Assembly: GCA_902478935.1 (NCBI GenBank)
Contig: CABSMV010000021.1
Span: forward strand, 1 to 21,696
Length of the DNA: 21,696 nt
Direction: 5' to 3'
From: an uncultured Collinsella sp.
GTDB lineage: Bacteria; Actinomycetota; Coriobacteriia; Coriobacteriales; Coriobacteriaceae
A model generated the notes under the pieces. It was not told the DNA's origin. It was given only the letters and a program-made list of their open reading frames with translations, and made no database searches. Shown one piece after another: positions 7,879-15,577 of this stretch; the first letter of the stretch is position 1, and the number at the start of each line of letters is the position of its first letter. The translations under genes and the position numbers were made by a program.

Positions 7879-8784
7879 ATGCGGCCCGGTGGCACTCAGA
7901 CAAAGCGCGGCGCCGCGGTGCGCATACGACGCCGACTGGGCTTGGCGCCGCGGGCGTACGCACTGCTATCGTGCTCGCTGGTGCTGGTCATAGCTGGCGT
8001 TTCTGCCTATGGCATGACCGTGCCGTCCATGATGCAGGCGCATGCCGCACGCGAACCGCGCGTGGGGCATGAGGTCAAAAGCGATCTGGGCACCACGACT
8101 GGATATGCTTGGGCAAGTGTGGTCGGGCATATTGTGTTTGGCACCGACGATGCGGACGGCGCCGAGGCCCCGGACAACGAAGTCACGCTTGCCAATGGCA
8201 AAACCATCGTGCTCACCAACACCAAGATCATCGATCGATTGTCCAACAATAGCGTGGCGGCAACGGTGAATAAGGTCGAGCAGCAAAAGGAGCAGGACGC
8301 CCAGCAGTCCGGAAAGCCCGGTAGCTCGGATACTTCTGGCTCCGGCTCGGATTCATCGAGTTCGGGCGGCGGCTCTGGGTCGGGTTCCTCTACCGGAGGG
8401 CCTGGAAACGGCGGCTCGACGGGCGGCAACACTGACAACGATGCAAACTCCGGCGGCCTTTCCGCTGCTGAGGAAGAGAGCATTCACAGTTGGCTTGTGA
8501 CCAAGTACAACATGCTCGACGGCTATGTTTCTCGTGCCAATGACGTGGTCTCGACCTATAACTCTACGGGAGATCCCAGACCGTGCGACAGCCTGGCGAA
8601 TGACATGTTTGCCATCCGTGCTGAGTTCGGTCGACAAAGGTTCTCGACCGAATCTAAGTGGTATCAGCAGTATGCCAATCTGTGGGGCTGTTACACCAAC
8701 CTATGTCAATGGGTCGGCCATTACGGCGATGATGACGTCGCGCTCGGTAACTTCAACAATAACGTGGCGGCGCTTGCCCTATGA
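7879..8784 (+). CDS. Membrane-anchored extracytoplasmic protein, unknown function
   Basis: A 301-aa protein: a very basic start (MRPGGTQTKRGAAVRIRRR), one transmembrane anchor (about residues 27-46), and about 90 polar residues with the phrase GKTIVLTNTKIIDRLSNNSV. A low-complexity Ser/Gly/Asp linker (about 138-190) leads to a C-terminal domain of about 105 residues, rich in Trp, Tyr and Asn, with three cysteines. The linker suggests an exposed C-terminal domain outside the membrane. I recognise no family. ATG 7879 has GGAGGAG at 7867-7873; the in-frame ATG at 7822 has no ribosome site. Its TGA overlaps the next gene's ATG (ATGA), so it is co-translated with the kinase and may be its sensor or substrate. 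Confidence 0.75.
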   Translation: MRPGGTQTKRGAAVRIRRRLGLAPRAYALLSCSLVLVIAGVSAYGMTVPSMMQAHAAREPRVGHEVKSDLGTTTGYAWASVVGHIVFGTDDADGAEAPDNEVTLANGKTIVLTNTKIIDRLSNNSVAATVNKVEQQKEQDAQQSGKPGSSDTSGSGSDSSSSGGGSGSGSSTGGPGNGGSTGGNTDNDANSGGLSAAEEESIHSWLVTKYNMLDGYVSRANDVVSTYNSTGDPRPCDSLANDMFAIRAEFGRQRFSTESKWYQQYANLWGCYTNLCQWVGHYGDDDVALGNFNNNVAALAL

Positions 8785-10622
8785 TGACCGATCTTGCATC
8801 CACCACACCACAATCGCTCGGTCGCGATCCCATGGTCGGTCTGCGCCTGGCGCGTGTCGACGGGTTTGAGCCGGCCATTGCGCTCGGCCAGGACGAACTG
8901 CCTGCCTATCTGCGTCGTTTTACGATGCTGTTTGCCGACGATGCCACCATGCGCCGTGGCGGTATCGGCCGCGTGACGCGTGCCGTCAACGCCCAAGGCG
9001 AGGCCGTGGCACTCAAGCAGCTCATCTTGCCGACGCGCGATGAGTTTGACGACGATGCCGCTCACGAGGCGCTGGTCGCCAAGTTCAAGGCGGCGTTTCG
9101 CGAGGAATACGAATGCCATCGCGCCCTTTCGGGCCTTAAGGGCTTTCCCCGCCTCTATGGCTGGGGCGAGGTCGACGGTGTGCCTGCAATTGTCATGGAA
9201 TGGGTCGAGGGCGAGACGCTTGCCCGCTTGCGTTCGCGACTTGCCGTGGACGATGCCGGACGCCTGTCGCCGCTTGTGGCGGCGCGTCTGGGTCGCGACC
9301 TGTTCGATCTGCTCTGCCGTATGAGCCTGGTGGGCGAGGGCTTTGTCCATCGCGATATCTCGCCCGCTAATATTATGGTGCGCACGGCGCGTCTACCGCT
9401 TGACCGGCAGCTTGCCGAGGGCACCTTTGACCTGTGCCTGACCGACTTTGGCTCGTCGCTGGCGCTTGAGCCTGCGTCGGCCGTGGCCGGTACCGGCGGC
9501 AAGGCATCCTTTACCGAGCGCTATGCCACGCTGCGTCGCGCGACGGTGGCCTACGCCCCGCCCGAGATGCTCACCGACGATATTCCCGACCTGCGCGCTT
9601 TGCGTATGTCGCCGGCGATTGACGTCTATGCCGCGGCAAGCACGGTTTACGAGCTCATTGCCGGCGTCGCGCCATACGAAGCCGCGCCGAGCACTTCGGG
9701 CACCTCGGGTTCGCGCAAAAAGACGCGCGACATCGCGAGCCCCTACCGTCTCAAGATGGACACGCGGCCCGATCCCATTGGTGCCCATGCGCCCGGTTGT
9801 GATTTGACTCAGCTGCTTCGTCGTGAGCCCGATGTGGCGCTCGCCGCGGCCGAGCAGGCCCAGCAGCTAGGGCTTGAGCCGGATTCCGAAGAGCTACGCG
9901 ATGCGCTGGCGTTTGTCGATGCCCAGCTGTTCGACGTGGTGATGGCCTGTCTGTCCAGCCATCAAAAAGATCGTCCCGAGCCGGCGGCGGTCGAGGCGGC
10001 GCTCTCGGCGTTTTGTGACCACTATGCGCAAAATGTCGGTCGTTCGCTCCGCGGCGAGCCGCTCACGCCGTGCCCCATGGATGCGTCCGGCCGCGCGGTT
10101 CGTCGCACGGCGATGATTGGTGCGGCGGTCGTTTGCAGCGTGGTTTGGGCTGTGGTCGTGGTTTCGGCCGCGCTGCTGGCGTCGGGCGCCCGCGTGACGG
10201 CGACTTTGGGATCGCTCGTGTGGTCTGGGCCGCTACCGGGTATTATTGCCGCACTGGCGTTGGCACTGCCAGGCATAGCCGGCGTTGTCACGGGGGCATT
10301 TGCGCGCAATCGGCGCTCGGGGTTCCTGCAGGGTGTGCTTGCGCTTTCTGCCTGCGAGGTTCCGGTGTTGGTTGTGGCTGCATGTAGCGTATTTTCCCAA
10401 CGCGCCGTGATGGGCGGCCTTGTTGCCGCTCTGGTTGCAACCTATACGCTTACGTGGTTTTTGCTTGCGATGGGCTTTGCCTTTGAACTTCCCGTTTCGG
10501 CACCGCGACGCACAAAAGCCCAGATGGCGACTCCGCTTGCCGGTGGAGCCGCAGCTGCCCGTACTTTTGGCGGACCTGTCGAAGTATCGTCCGATTCTAT
10601 TTCTACGACCAAGGAGGCCTAG
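8781..10622 (+). CDS. Membrane Ser/Thr protein kinase
   Basis: A 613-aa Hanks-type kinase. After about 55 residues the glycine loop reads RRGGIGRVTRAV. The ATP lysine is K79 (AVALKQ), the catalytic loop is HRDISPANIM (H190, D192, N197), DFG is at about 222 (TDFGSS), and the APE equivalent is VAYAPPEM. In the catalytic loop Ser replaces the common Lys of HRDLKPxN. A long region between the APE motif and the distal helices contains a Ser/Thr-rich SGTSGSRKKTR stretch. After about residue 435 there are four hydrophobic segments and a short polar tail, so the kinase domain is cytoplasmic. It overlaps the preceding gene by four bases and is three bases from the FHA gene; the operon order argues that the three products act together. 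Confidence 0.85.
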   Translation: MMTDLASTTPQSLGRDPMVGLRLARVDGFEPAIALGQDELPAYLRRFTMLFADDATMRRGGIGRVTRAVNAQGEAVALKQLILPTRDEFDDDAAHEALVAKFKAAFREEYECHRALSGLKGFPRLYGWGEVDGVPAIVMEWVEGETLARLRSRLAVDDAGRLSPLVAARLGRDLFDLLCRMSLVGEGFVHRDISPANIMVRTARLPLDRQLAEGTFDLCLTDFGSSLALEPASAVAGTGGKASFTERYATLRRATVAYAPPEMLTDDIPDLRALRMSPAIDVYAAASTVYELIAGVAPYEAAPSTSGTSGSRKKTRDIASPYRLKMDTRPDPIGAHAPGCDLTQLLRREPDVALAAAEQAQQLGLEPDSEELRDALAFVDAQLFDVVMACLSSHQKDRPEPAAVEAALSAFCDHYAQNVGRSLRGEPLTPCPMDASGRAVRRTAMIGAAVVCSVVWAVVVVSAALLASGARVTATLGSLVWSGPLPGIIAALALALPGIAGVVTGAFARNRRSGFLQGVLALSACEVPVLVVAACSVFSQRAVMGGLVAALVATYTLTWFLLAMGFAFELPVSAPRRTKAQMATPLAGGAAAARTFGGPVEVSSDSISTTKEA

Positions 10623-10625
10623 GTC

Positions 10626-11564
10626 ATGGCATCTCAAGTTGAGCTCACCCCATGCGGGGCCATGTTTGACATCTTTAAGCGCGCGGCGCATCTGAGCCAT
10701 ATCGAGCTGTGCGGCTTGGTGCTTTCGTCCCGTCCGCTCGCCGACGGCCGCAGCCCGCAGAGCCGAGCCGCCGATCGCTCTTGGGTTTCCCGCTTTATCG
10801 TTCGCGCGCCGGTCGGCACGCTTCAGCAGCGCTACTTTGCCGAATACGGTACCTCGGCTGCGCGTATTATGTCGCAACTGGCCCTGCGCCAGCGAAATCC
10901 CATGGACTCCACGGCAGTGATCAATATGGTGTGCGGTCCTGCAGGTGAACCGATGGTACGCGCGCTCGAAGAGTGCCACCAGGACACGAATCTCTATCGC
11001 AACGCGCTCGATCGCCTGTCCCAGGCGGCAGAACTCATGCCTGCCGAGCGCGCCGAGGCCGTGCTGGTGCTGTTTGTCGCCGTCGGCTGTTCGGCGGATG
11101 TGCGGTCCTCGGTGAACTATGCCATCGACTACGCGCACGCGACCTGTGGCGGAGGCACCTCCACGCCGCGCTCGCTTGGCATGTCGATGACCGCGGGCGA
11201 ACGCGAACCCGCCCCGGCGCACCCCTTGGGCTTGCTGCGCGTGCAAAACAGTTTTGTCGTGAGCGCCCCGCGCTGGATTCAGCCGAGTGAGCAGGGTGTT
11301 GAGATTGGCGCGCTGGCCACTGGTGAGGGCGATATTACCGACGTCGGCGACGATGTCTCGGCCCGCCATGCCCATATCTGGTGCGATGCTCAAAATATCT
11401 GGCACGTCGAGGACTTGTCGTCCACCAACGGAACCGTGGTGGTAAACGGGGCCACGCGCGTTTGCATTCAGGTCGAGCCCGGCCGTTCCGCCCAGCTCAA
11501 TCCCGGCGACGAGCTCAAGCTCGGCGAATCCACTACCTACGCCATTCTCTTCGGTGCCCTCTAG
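10626..11564 (+). CDS. FHA-domain protein (phosphothreonine reader)
   Basis: A 312-aa soluble protein. The first about 175 residues are helical and unrecognised (MASQVELTPCGAMFDIFKRA onward). A Thr/Ser/Pro linker is followed by a C-terminal FHA domain (about 205-312) with SARHAHIWC and EDLSSTNGTVVVNG, which carry the conserved Ser-x-x-His and Ser-Thr-Asn-Gly phosphopeptide-binding elements, then PGDELKLGESTTYAI. The usual Gly-Arg of the first loop reads IGALATG. AAGGAGG at 10611-10617 lies eight bases before the ATG and overlaps the end of the kinase gene. The probable partner is the adjacent kinase. The 3' end of this gene is present again in diverged form at 17874-18299. Confidence 0.85.
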   Translation: MASQVELTPCGAMFDIFKRAAHLSHIELCGLVLSSRPLADGRSPQSRAADRSWVSRFIVRAPVGTLQQRYFAEYGTSAARIMSQLALRQRNPMDSTAVINMVCGPAGEPMVRALEECHQDTNLYRNALDRLSQAAELMPAERAEAVLVLFVAVGCSADVRSSVNYAIDYAHATCGGGTSTPRSLGMSMTAGEREPAPAHPLGLLRVQNSFVVSAPRWIQPSEQGVEIGALATGEGDITDVGDDVSARHAHIWCDAQNIWHVEDLSSTNGTVVVNGATRVCIQVEPGRSAQLNPGDELKLGESTTYAILFGAL

Positions 11565-11683
11565 CCGGCAGTTAGGGGCGTTCCTTTTCTGCCGGCACTT
11601 GGGGGCACTTCTCTGCGCGCCAGAGCCGGTCGCCTGGGGATGGAGAGGCCATTTTGGCCCTTGGCGGTCAGTCGGGGCGAAAC
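11130..11683 (+). repeat. Direct repeat, copy 1 (3' end of FHA gene plus downstream DNA)
   Basis: This matches 17874-18417 in the same orientation, from the YAHAT codons of the FHA gene through about 120 bases beyond its stop. Copies differ by many, largely silent, substitutions and by a 9-base coding deletion in copy 2 (ITDVGDDVS against ITDDVS). By eye most positions agree, but the divergence is far too high for a recent duplication. Confidence 0.85.
11564..11651 (+). repeat. REP-like hairpin element, copy 1
   Basis: GCCGGCAG (11564-11571) pairs with CTGCCGGC (11589-11596) around GTTAGGGGCGTTCC, followed by CACTTGGGGGCACTTC. The 'ggGgaCgTTCCTTT...CTGCCGG...cTTGGGGaCAcT' style resembles repetitive extragenic palindromes mobilised by RAYT-type transposases. 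It begins at the last base of the FHA stop codon, so it may also end that transcript. A second copy lies at 18299-18386. Confidence 0.45.
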
Positions 11684-11864
11684 TAGAAGATCTTTCCGAT
11701 TCGCGGCTGTTCATGCTTGTAGAGCATCTAAAACAATAGGATGTTATTCTGGAATATGCCGGGTGCGTGAACTTGCCTGTCTTAGCCTTAAAAAGGTATA
11801 GGGGAGTTTGGCTCAGGGGTTCCGTCTTGTTCTTCAGCGCAGTATTGTGGGACAGATTTGCTGA

Positions 11865-12550
11865 GATTGGCGCCTTACACCGCAGAGCGCACGGAAGGCT
11901 CTCGATTTGTGTTCTGGCCCCAGAATACAGGGCCTGATACTTACCAACTGTGGCATGGATGTAACATCTGTAGAAATCAACCCTTTTGTTGTCGACCTTT
12001 GTAAGAAGAACACTGCCATCAACTCTTTGGATGACGAAACTAGGGTGCTTGAGGGGAGCCTTTACTCCCCTCTGTGAGATGACTCATGTTTTTCGCTTGT
12101 CGTTGTGAATCCTCCGTTACTGCCGATTCCGGATGAGATTCCTTATCCCTTCGTTGGGGATGGGGGACAATCGGGTCTGGATATAACACTTCATATTCTT
12201 AAGGGTGGCGATACGCATTTAGAGGAAAACACTAAATACTGCTAATAGGGGTGACGACGATGGCGTAGGGGCGACCCACGATGCTCGCATCAATACGTCG
12301 GCTACTTGGGGAATCAGGTCTAGATGCATGTATGATGATACTGTGCAGCTATTCAATTAGTCCGCGTTCCGAATGGGTGCGGGGTATGGCGGCGACGTCG
12401 TATGCTTTTGCCCTGGCGCGATACTCAGGTATTTCTGAGGCGGTTGACGAAGTTTATACGCGCTATGCCGCGCAAGGCGTCCGGAAGTTTGCACATCTAC
12501 ATTACGGGCTTAGGTTTCTTCAAGCGAGCAGGCTGGTTGCGTTATTATGA
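11865..12550 (+). pseudogene. Decayed class I SAM-dependent methyltransferase
   Basis: Three adjoining frames together read as one methyltransferase. The first gives ALDLCSGPRIQGLI (SAM-binding motif I), CGMDVTSVEINPFVVDLCKK and TRVLEGSLYSPL, then a stop at 12074. The second, from about 12103, gives LVVVNPPLLPIPDEIPYPFV (the NPPL motif of HemK/PrmC-like N-methyltransferases) and GLDITLHILKGG, then a stop. The third (12281-12550) gives SEWVRGMAATSYAFALARY and AVDEVYTRYAAQGVRKF. At least two frameshifts and stop codons break it, and no clean start is visible, so it is non-functional. I see nothing codable in 11684-11864. Confidence 0.6.
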
Positions 12551-12637
12551 GCGATTTTTCTAGCCTAGGCGACAAAAGGCAAAGGATTTGGTGGGTGTAA
12601 AACGAGGTCGTTTGCGGGCGGACGCTCCAATCTATTG

Positions 12638-12683
12638 TGGCAATCGGGCGGTTGAAAAAGATATTTCAATCGCCCGATTGCCA
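12638..12683. repeat. Near-perfect 20-bp inverted repeat (stem-loop)
   Basis: TGGCAATCGGGCGGTTGAAA (12638-12657) pairs with TTTCAATCGCCCGATTGCCA (12664-12683) through 19 Watson-Crick pairs and one G-U pair, with the six-base loop AAGATA. There is no T-run on either side, so it is not a typical terminator. The rest of 12551-12828 shows no gene and no recognisable feature. Confidence 0.75.
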
Positions 12684-12828
12684 GATTCGTCGGAGGAGAT
12701 GTCCGATTCCGACTCTCTTGTAGGAAGAGCTTGAGACCGTATTGGCCCAAGGCAATCTTAAAGCAGTCTCATTGGCAAATCTTCGCTCCTGTTGTGTTGA
12801 GGTGTAAGGTATCAGTGATTGATGTTTT

Positions 12829-14481
12829 GTGGCGGGTAGATTGGGGCCTTCCTTGATTCGATGCGTTCTCTCGAGGTTCATCAGAGCAAAAGGGGCTTTC
12901 GTCTTCATTGCTATCACGGTGATTGGAACCGCTCTCTCCTATGCCATGCCATACGTGAACGGAAAATTTTTAGATTTTCTTCTCGGTAACCGCAGCGAAA
13001 GAGACGCCGCACTCTTCGCACTCCTGGTTGCGTCAATAGGAGTTTTCTCCACCCTCTTTACTTATTTTGCAGGAACACTTTCCATTCGCATAAGCACGAG
13101 ACTTTCCTTTGATCTTCTCAGGGAGGCCGTCTTGCGTTTTGAAAGAGACGATTACTTGGTGAGTCGGACCATCGATCCAGCCTATACAACGCAACGGATT
13201 ATTTCCGACTCCAGCGTGGTCTCATCCTTCGTTTTGGCGAATTTCATCAGTGCGCCGCTGTCCATTGTAGCTATTCCCATCGTATTGCTTATCATATGGT
13301 CAATTGATTCAACTCTCGCGGTGTTTTCCATCATTCTCCTCATCGTGTATTTCTGTGTAATTACTGGGTTGAGGAAACTTTTGTATAGGGTCACGTATGA
13401 GAAGAAAGAGGCGGACAGCGCCTTTTACGCCGCAATTGCATCGCAGCTTAATCAGATTCTCAACATTCAACTGGCATCTTCGTACGGCAAGAGCGAACAA
13501 GCGCTCGACGCTGGGTTTAAGAGCTATTTTCCCAAAGTTTTGCGCTCCGGAAAGCTATCATATTCTCTGACATCGCTCGATGGTCTTTTCGCAGCGTTGT
13601 TTCAAGCGGTGATACTTGTTGTTTCCGGAGTACGAATCATTAACGGAACTATGTCAATAGGCGAGTACACTATCATCGGTACATACTTCGCGGTTCTCTT
13701 TAAGACTTTGAAAAGTATGATGTCATTGTTCAAATCCTATCAAGATGCCAAAGCATCATGGGATAGGACGGCTATCGCGACGAGAGAAAAGGAGAGATCG
13801 GGGTGGAATCGGACCGATTTAGCTAAACTCGATGAAATAAATGACATTTCGGTATCTGATTTGGAATTCTCGGTTGCCCTTCCAGACGGATCTGTCCGAG
13901 AGGTCCTCGGCGGGTTTTCTTTCAAGTTTTCCGGTCCTGGTACATATTGCATAGTTGGGGAAAACGGAAGAGGCAAGACGTCACTTCTTTACTTGATGCT
14001 CGGGCTATACTCATCGAAAGGCAAAGTAAAATACAACGGCGTGCCAATCGAAGAATGCGACTTGGATTACATACGTGCGAGAGAGATATCGTGCTGCCCA
14101 CAGTCGTGCTTCGCGCCGGACGAAACGGTGAAAGAGCTGTTAGAGTATTTCGACACGCCCTTTTCTTCCTATCACCGGGGTGTAGATGGCCTACTTTCGC
14201 TGGAAAACAGCGTGAAGGAGTTGCTCGGGAAACGTTGCTCCGCGCTTTCGGGCGGTGAGCTGCGCCGAGTGTACTTATGGTCGGCGATTTCACGCAAGTC
14301 GTCAGTTTTGGTACTCGACGAGCCCACGACTGGGTTAGACGCTGTAAGCCGCGCCGAGCTTGCGGCCTATGTTAAGCGCAACAAGCAAAGCCAGCTGATC
14401 ATCGTTGTCTCTCACGATGACGAGATGGTCGGCGCGGTAGAAGGGGTAGTGGATTTAGGCAGCATGTACCAGGGTAAATGA
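12829..14481 (+). CDS. ABC exporter (fused membrane and ATPase domains)
   Basis: A 550-aa half-transporter. The N-terminal about 310 residues hold six hydrophobic segments (first FVFIAITVIGTALSYAMPYV). The nucleotide-binding domain follows: Walker A GENGRGKTS (about 376-384), Q-loop CCPQSCF, signature LSGGE (about 473-477), Walker B VLVLDEPTTGLD (about 494-505), and switch histidine SHDDE (about 528). There is no N-terminal C39 peptidase, so it would not itself cut a leader. An in-frame stop at 12820 makes GTG 12829 the first possible start; no good ribosome site precedes it, and TTG 12841 or 12853 are alternatives. It converges on the radical SAM operon and is the obvious candidate to export that operon's product or give self-protection. 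Codon use is AT-richer than in the core genes. Confidence 0.85.
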   Translation: MAGRLGPSLIRCVLSRFIRAKGAFVFIAITVIGTALSYAMPYVNGKFLDFLLGNRSERDAALFALLVASIGVFSTLFTYFAGTLSIRISTRLSFDLLREAVLRFERDDYLVSRTIDPAYTTQRIISDSSVVSSFVLANFISAPLSIVAIPIVLLIIWSIDSTLAVFSIILLIVYFCVITGLRKLLYRVTYEKKEADSAFYAAIASQLNQILNIQLASSYGKSEQALDAGFKSYFPKVLRSGKLSYSLTSLDGLFAALFQAVILVVSGVRIINGTMSIGEYTIIGTYFAVLFKTLKSMMSLFKSYQDAKASWDRTAIATREKERSGWNRTDLAKLDEINDISVSDLEFSVALPDGSVREVLGGFSFKFSGPGTYCIVGENGRGKTSLLYLMLGLYSSKGKVKYNGVPIEECDLDYIRAREISCCPQSCFAPDETVKELLEYFDTPFSSYHRGVDGLLSLENSVKELLGKRCSALSGGELRRVYLWSAISRKSSVLVLDEPTTGLDAVSRAELAAYVKRNKQSQLIIVVSHDDEMVGAVEGVVDLGSMYQGK

Positions 14482-15068
14482 TGACAAGTGTAGTGCTACC
14501 CAACTGGCAGAGATAACAAAAAGGCGATGCAGATGCACGTAGCATTCAGGCGGTTCGGACTCGGTGCCTTCACGCCATCGCAACGCTTTCAGATATAGTT
14601 CTCGTTCTCTTACTAAAGGAAACTTTAGTCTACGTCATCTTGTCGAGACAGAGGTGAAGCGAAGTGTTGTCGCGACGTATCTTATTCCAGGTGGCTCAGT
14701 ATCAGCGTGAGAATCGCACCAAAGTGTACTTACGATTCTCGTGTCCCACGGACAACATGAGCTGAGCATTGAGGTTCCACCCTTTGCTGCAACTACACGG
14801 GGTTGGACGGCAATGAATATGCCGGGCCGCATACCACGCGCAGCGGGGGTCCATGTCCCAGTATGTTGCCTACAGCAGCCTCGATGTCCACGCACACATC
14901 ATCTCTGCCTTCGCGTTCAATCCATTTGCCGGAGAGTGCGAGGGTTGCCAGGCCGTAGAATTCGAGCCGAACAAATGAAATGCGGTATCAGCGCATAGGA
15001 TTAAACTGACGATTGCTTTGCACTGAGAATACGCTTGGAAAGCCGCTATGGGTGGCGGCCCGGGTTAA
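14482..15068. other. Gap with likely mobile-element debris and a small hairpin
   Basis: No intact gene. ACTAAAG-GAAA-CTTTAGT (14612-14629) is a 7-bp hairpin with a GAAA loop downstream of the exporter. At 14691-14765 (plus) a short frame reads VAQYQRENRTKVYLRF, reminiscent of N-termini of small plasmid/mobile-element proteins; it stops at once. At 14853-14978 a fragment resembles the start of an IS110-type transposase (separate entry). At about 15029-15068 TTGGAAA, a GCCGC/GCGGC arm and CCGGGTT resemble the anticodon loop to T-arm of a tRNA-Ser(GGA), but the acceptor end and D-arm are missing and the anticodon stem does not pair. Confidence 0.35.
14853..14978 (+). pseudogene. Probable IS110-family transposase N-terminal remnant
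   Basis: A 41-codon frame reads MSQYVAYSSLDVHAHIISAF and ends EFEPNK-stop. 'Y-x-SLDVHA-x-x-ISAFAFNP-x-x-GE' resembles the first strand of the DEDD catalytic domain of IS110-type transposases, where the Asp after Leu is catalytic. The remaining about 350 residues expected of the family are absent. The similarity is recalled rather than searched. Confidence 0.4.
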
Positions 15069-15070
15069 AT

Positions 15071-15121
15071 AGAGAAGCCCGTCCGATCACTTTCATGTGG
15101 CGAACGGTCGGGCTTCTTATT
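15071..15121 (-). terminator. Terminator hairpin of the RiPP operon
   Basis: AGAAGCCCG (15073-15081) pairs with CGGGCTTCT (15109-15117), extended after one T-T mismatch by CCG/CGG. It lies about 65 bases after the last minus-strand stop. Both flanks are moderately T-rich in their own direction (CTATTT on minus, TTATT on plus), so it could work both ways. Confidence 0.6.
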
Positions 15122-15181
15122 CCACTTGCCAATGCTCGGCTCATATTGGAAGAAAGCTACGCTAATGTTTGCGTGACACTC

Positions 15182-15289
15182 CTATTTTCTTCGAAGAAAG
15201 AGTCGGATAATGAAGAATAGAATTAAAAAAGGTGCCAGATATAACGCAAGTATAAAGGCTAATCCAACGAGACCTTGCAATAATGGCAT
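15182..15289 (-). CDS. Small hydrophobic peptide, 35 aa, last gene of RiPP operon
   Basis: It starts MPLLQGLVGLAFILALYLAP and ends FFIIRLFLRRK: a single transmembrane helix (about residues 5-30) with a basic tail, predicted to have its C-terminus in the cytoplasm. ATG 15289 is preceded by GGGAGGAG almost abutting the start, a strong ribosome site that makes a real gene likely. It is 78 bases after precursor A on the same strand and just before the operon terminator. It could be an immunity, export-helper or toxin-like membrane peptide; nothing in the sequence decides which. Confidence 0.55.
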   Translation of the reverse strand: MPLLQGLVGLAFILALYLAPFLILFFIIRLFLRRK

Positions 15290-15367
15290 AACTCCTCCCA
15301 GACACGAGATTTTGGTATTTGTTCCCATCTTATTCTGAATTGGACCAAATAGTTCCTAGCTACAAAA

Positions 15368-15547
15368 CTACTCGTCAACTGGATCGCACCAATCTGCTGG
15401 CAAAACACAGCTTGATTCTTTATCGACATAGCACCAATCCGCAACAGGGCACTCGGCGATGTCGTAAAAATTGCATATATCAACTCCAAGACAACAAGGC
15501 TCAACGGGAGGATGTTCATTTGAACCAACAGGATGGATATGCTTCAT
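15368..15547 (-). CDS. RiPP precursor peptide A (Cys/Asp-rich, ranthipeptide-like)
   Basis: A 59-aa peptide. The leader MKHIHPVGSNEHPPVEP is followed by a core with seven cysteines (18, 19, 25, 33, 39, 47, 54). Aspartates recur just after them: C19-LGV-D23, C25-NFY-D29, C33-PVA-D37, C39-YV-D42, C47-VLPA-D52 and C54-DPV-D58. Four of these are exact C-x3-D units, the pattern cross-linked Cys-to-Asp by radical SAM enzymes in freyrasin-type ranthipeptides. It is paralogous to precursor B, 30 bases upstream (same KHIHP leader and Cys order). GAGGAG lies five bases before ATG 15547. The neighbouring SPASM radical SAM gene supports a modified-peptide role. The exact cross-links are inferred. Confidence 0.8.
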   Translation of the reverse strand: MKHIHPVGSNEHPPVEPCCLGVDICNFYDIAECPVADWCYVDKESSCVLPADWCDPVDE

Positions 15548-15577
15548 AACAGCTCCTCACCTTAATCCAATTAGAGA

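Noticed and set aside
10233..11714. A 493-codon minus-strand frame across the end of the second kinase and the FHA gene
   Set aside because: It overlaps two recognisable genes with good ribosome sites and has no motif of its own.
14741..14998. An 85-codon plus-strand frame after the exporter
   Set aside because: The composition is random-looking, and the frame overlapping it at 14853-14978 gives the more meaningful transposase-like fragment.
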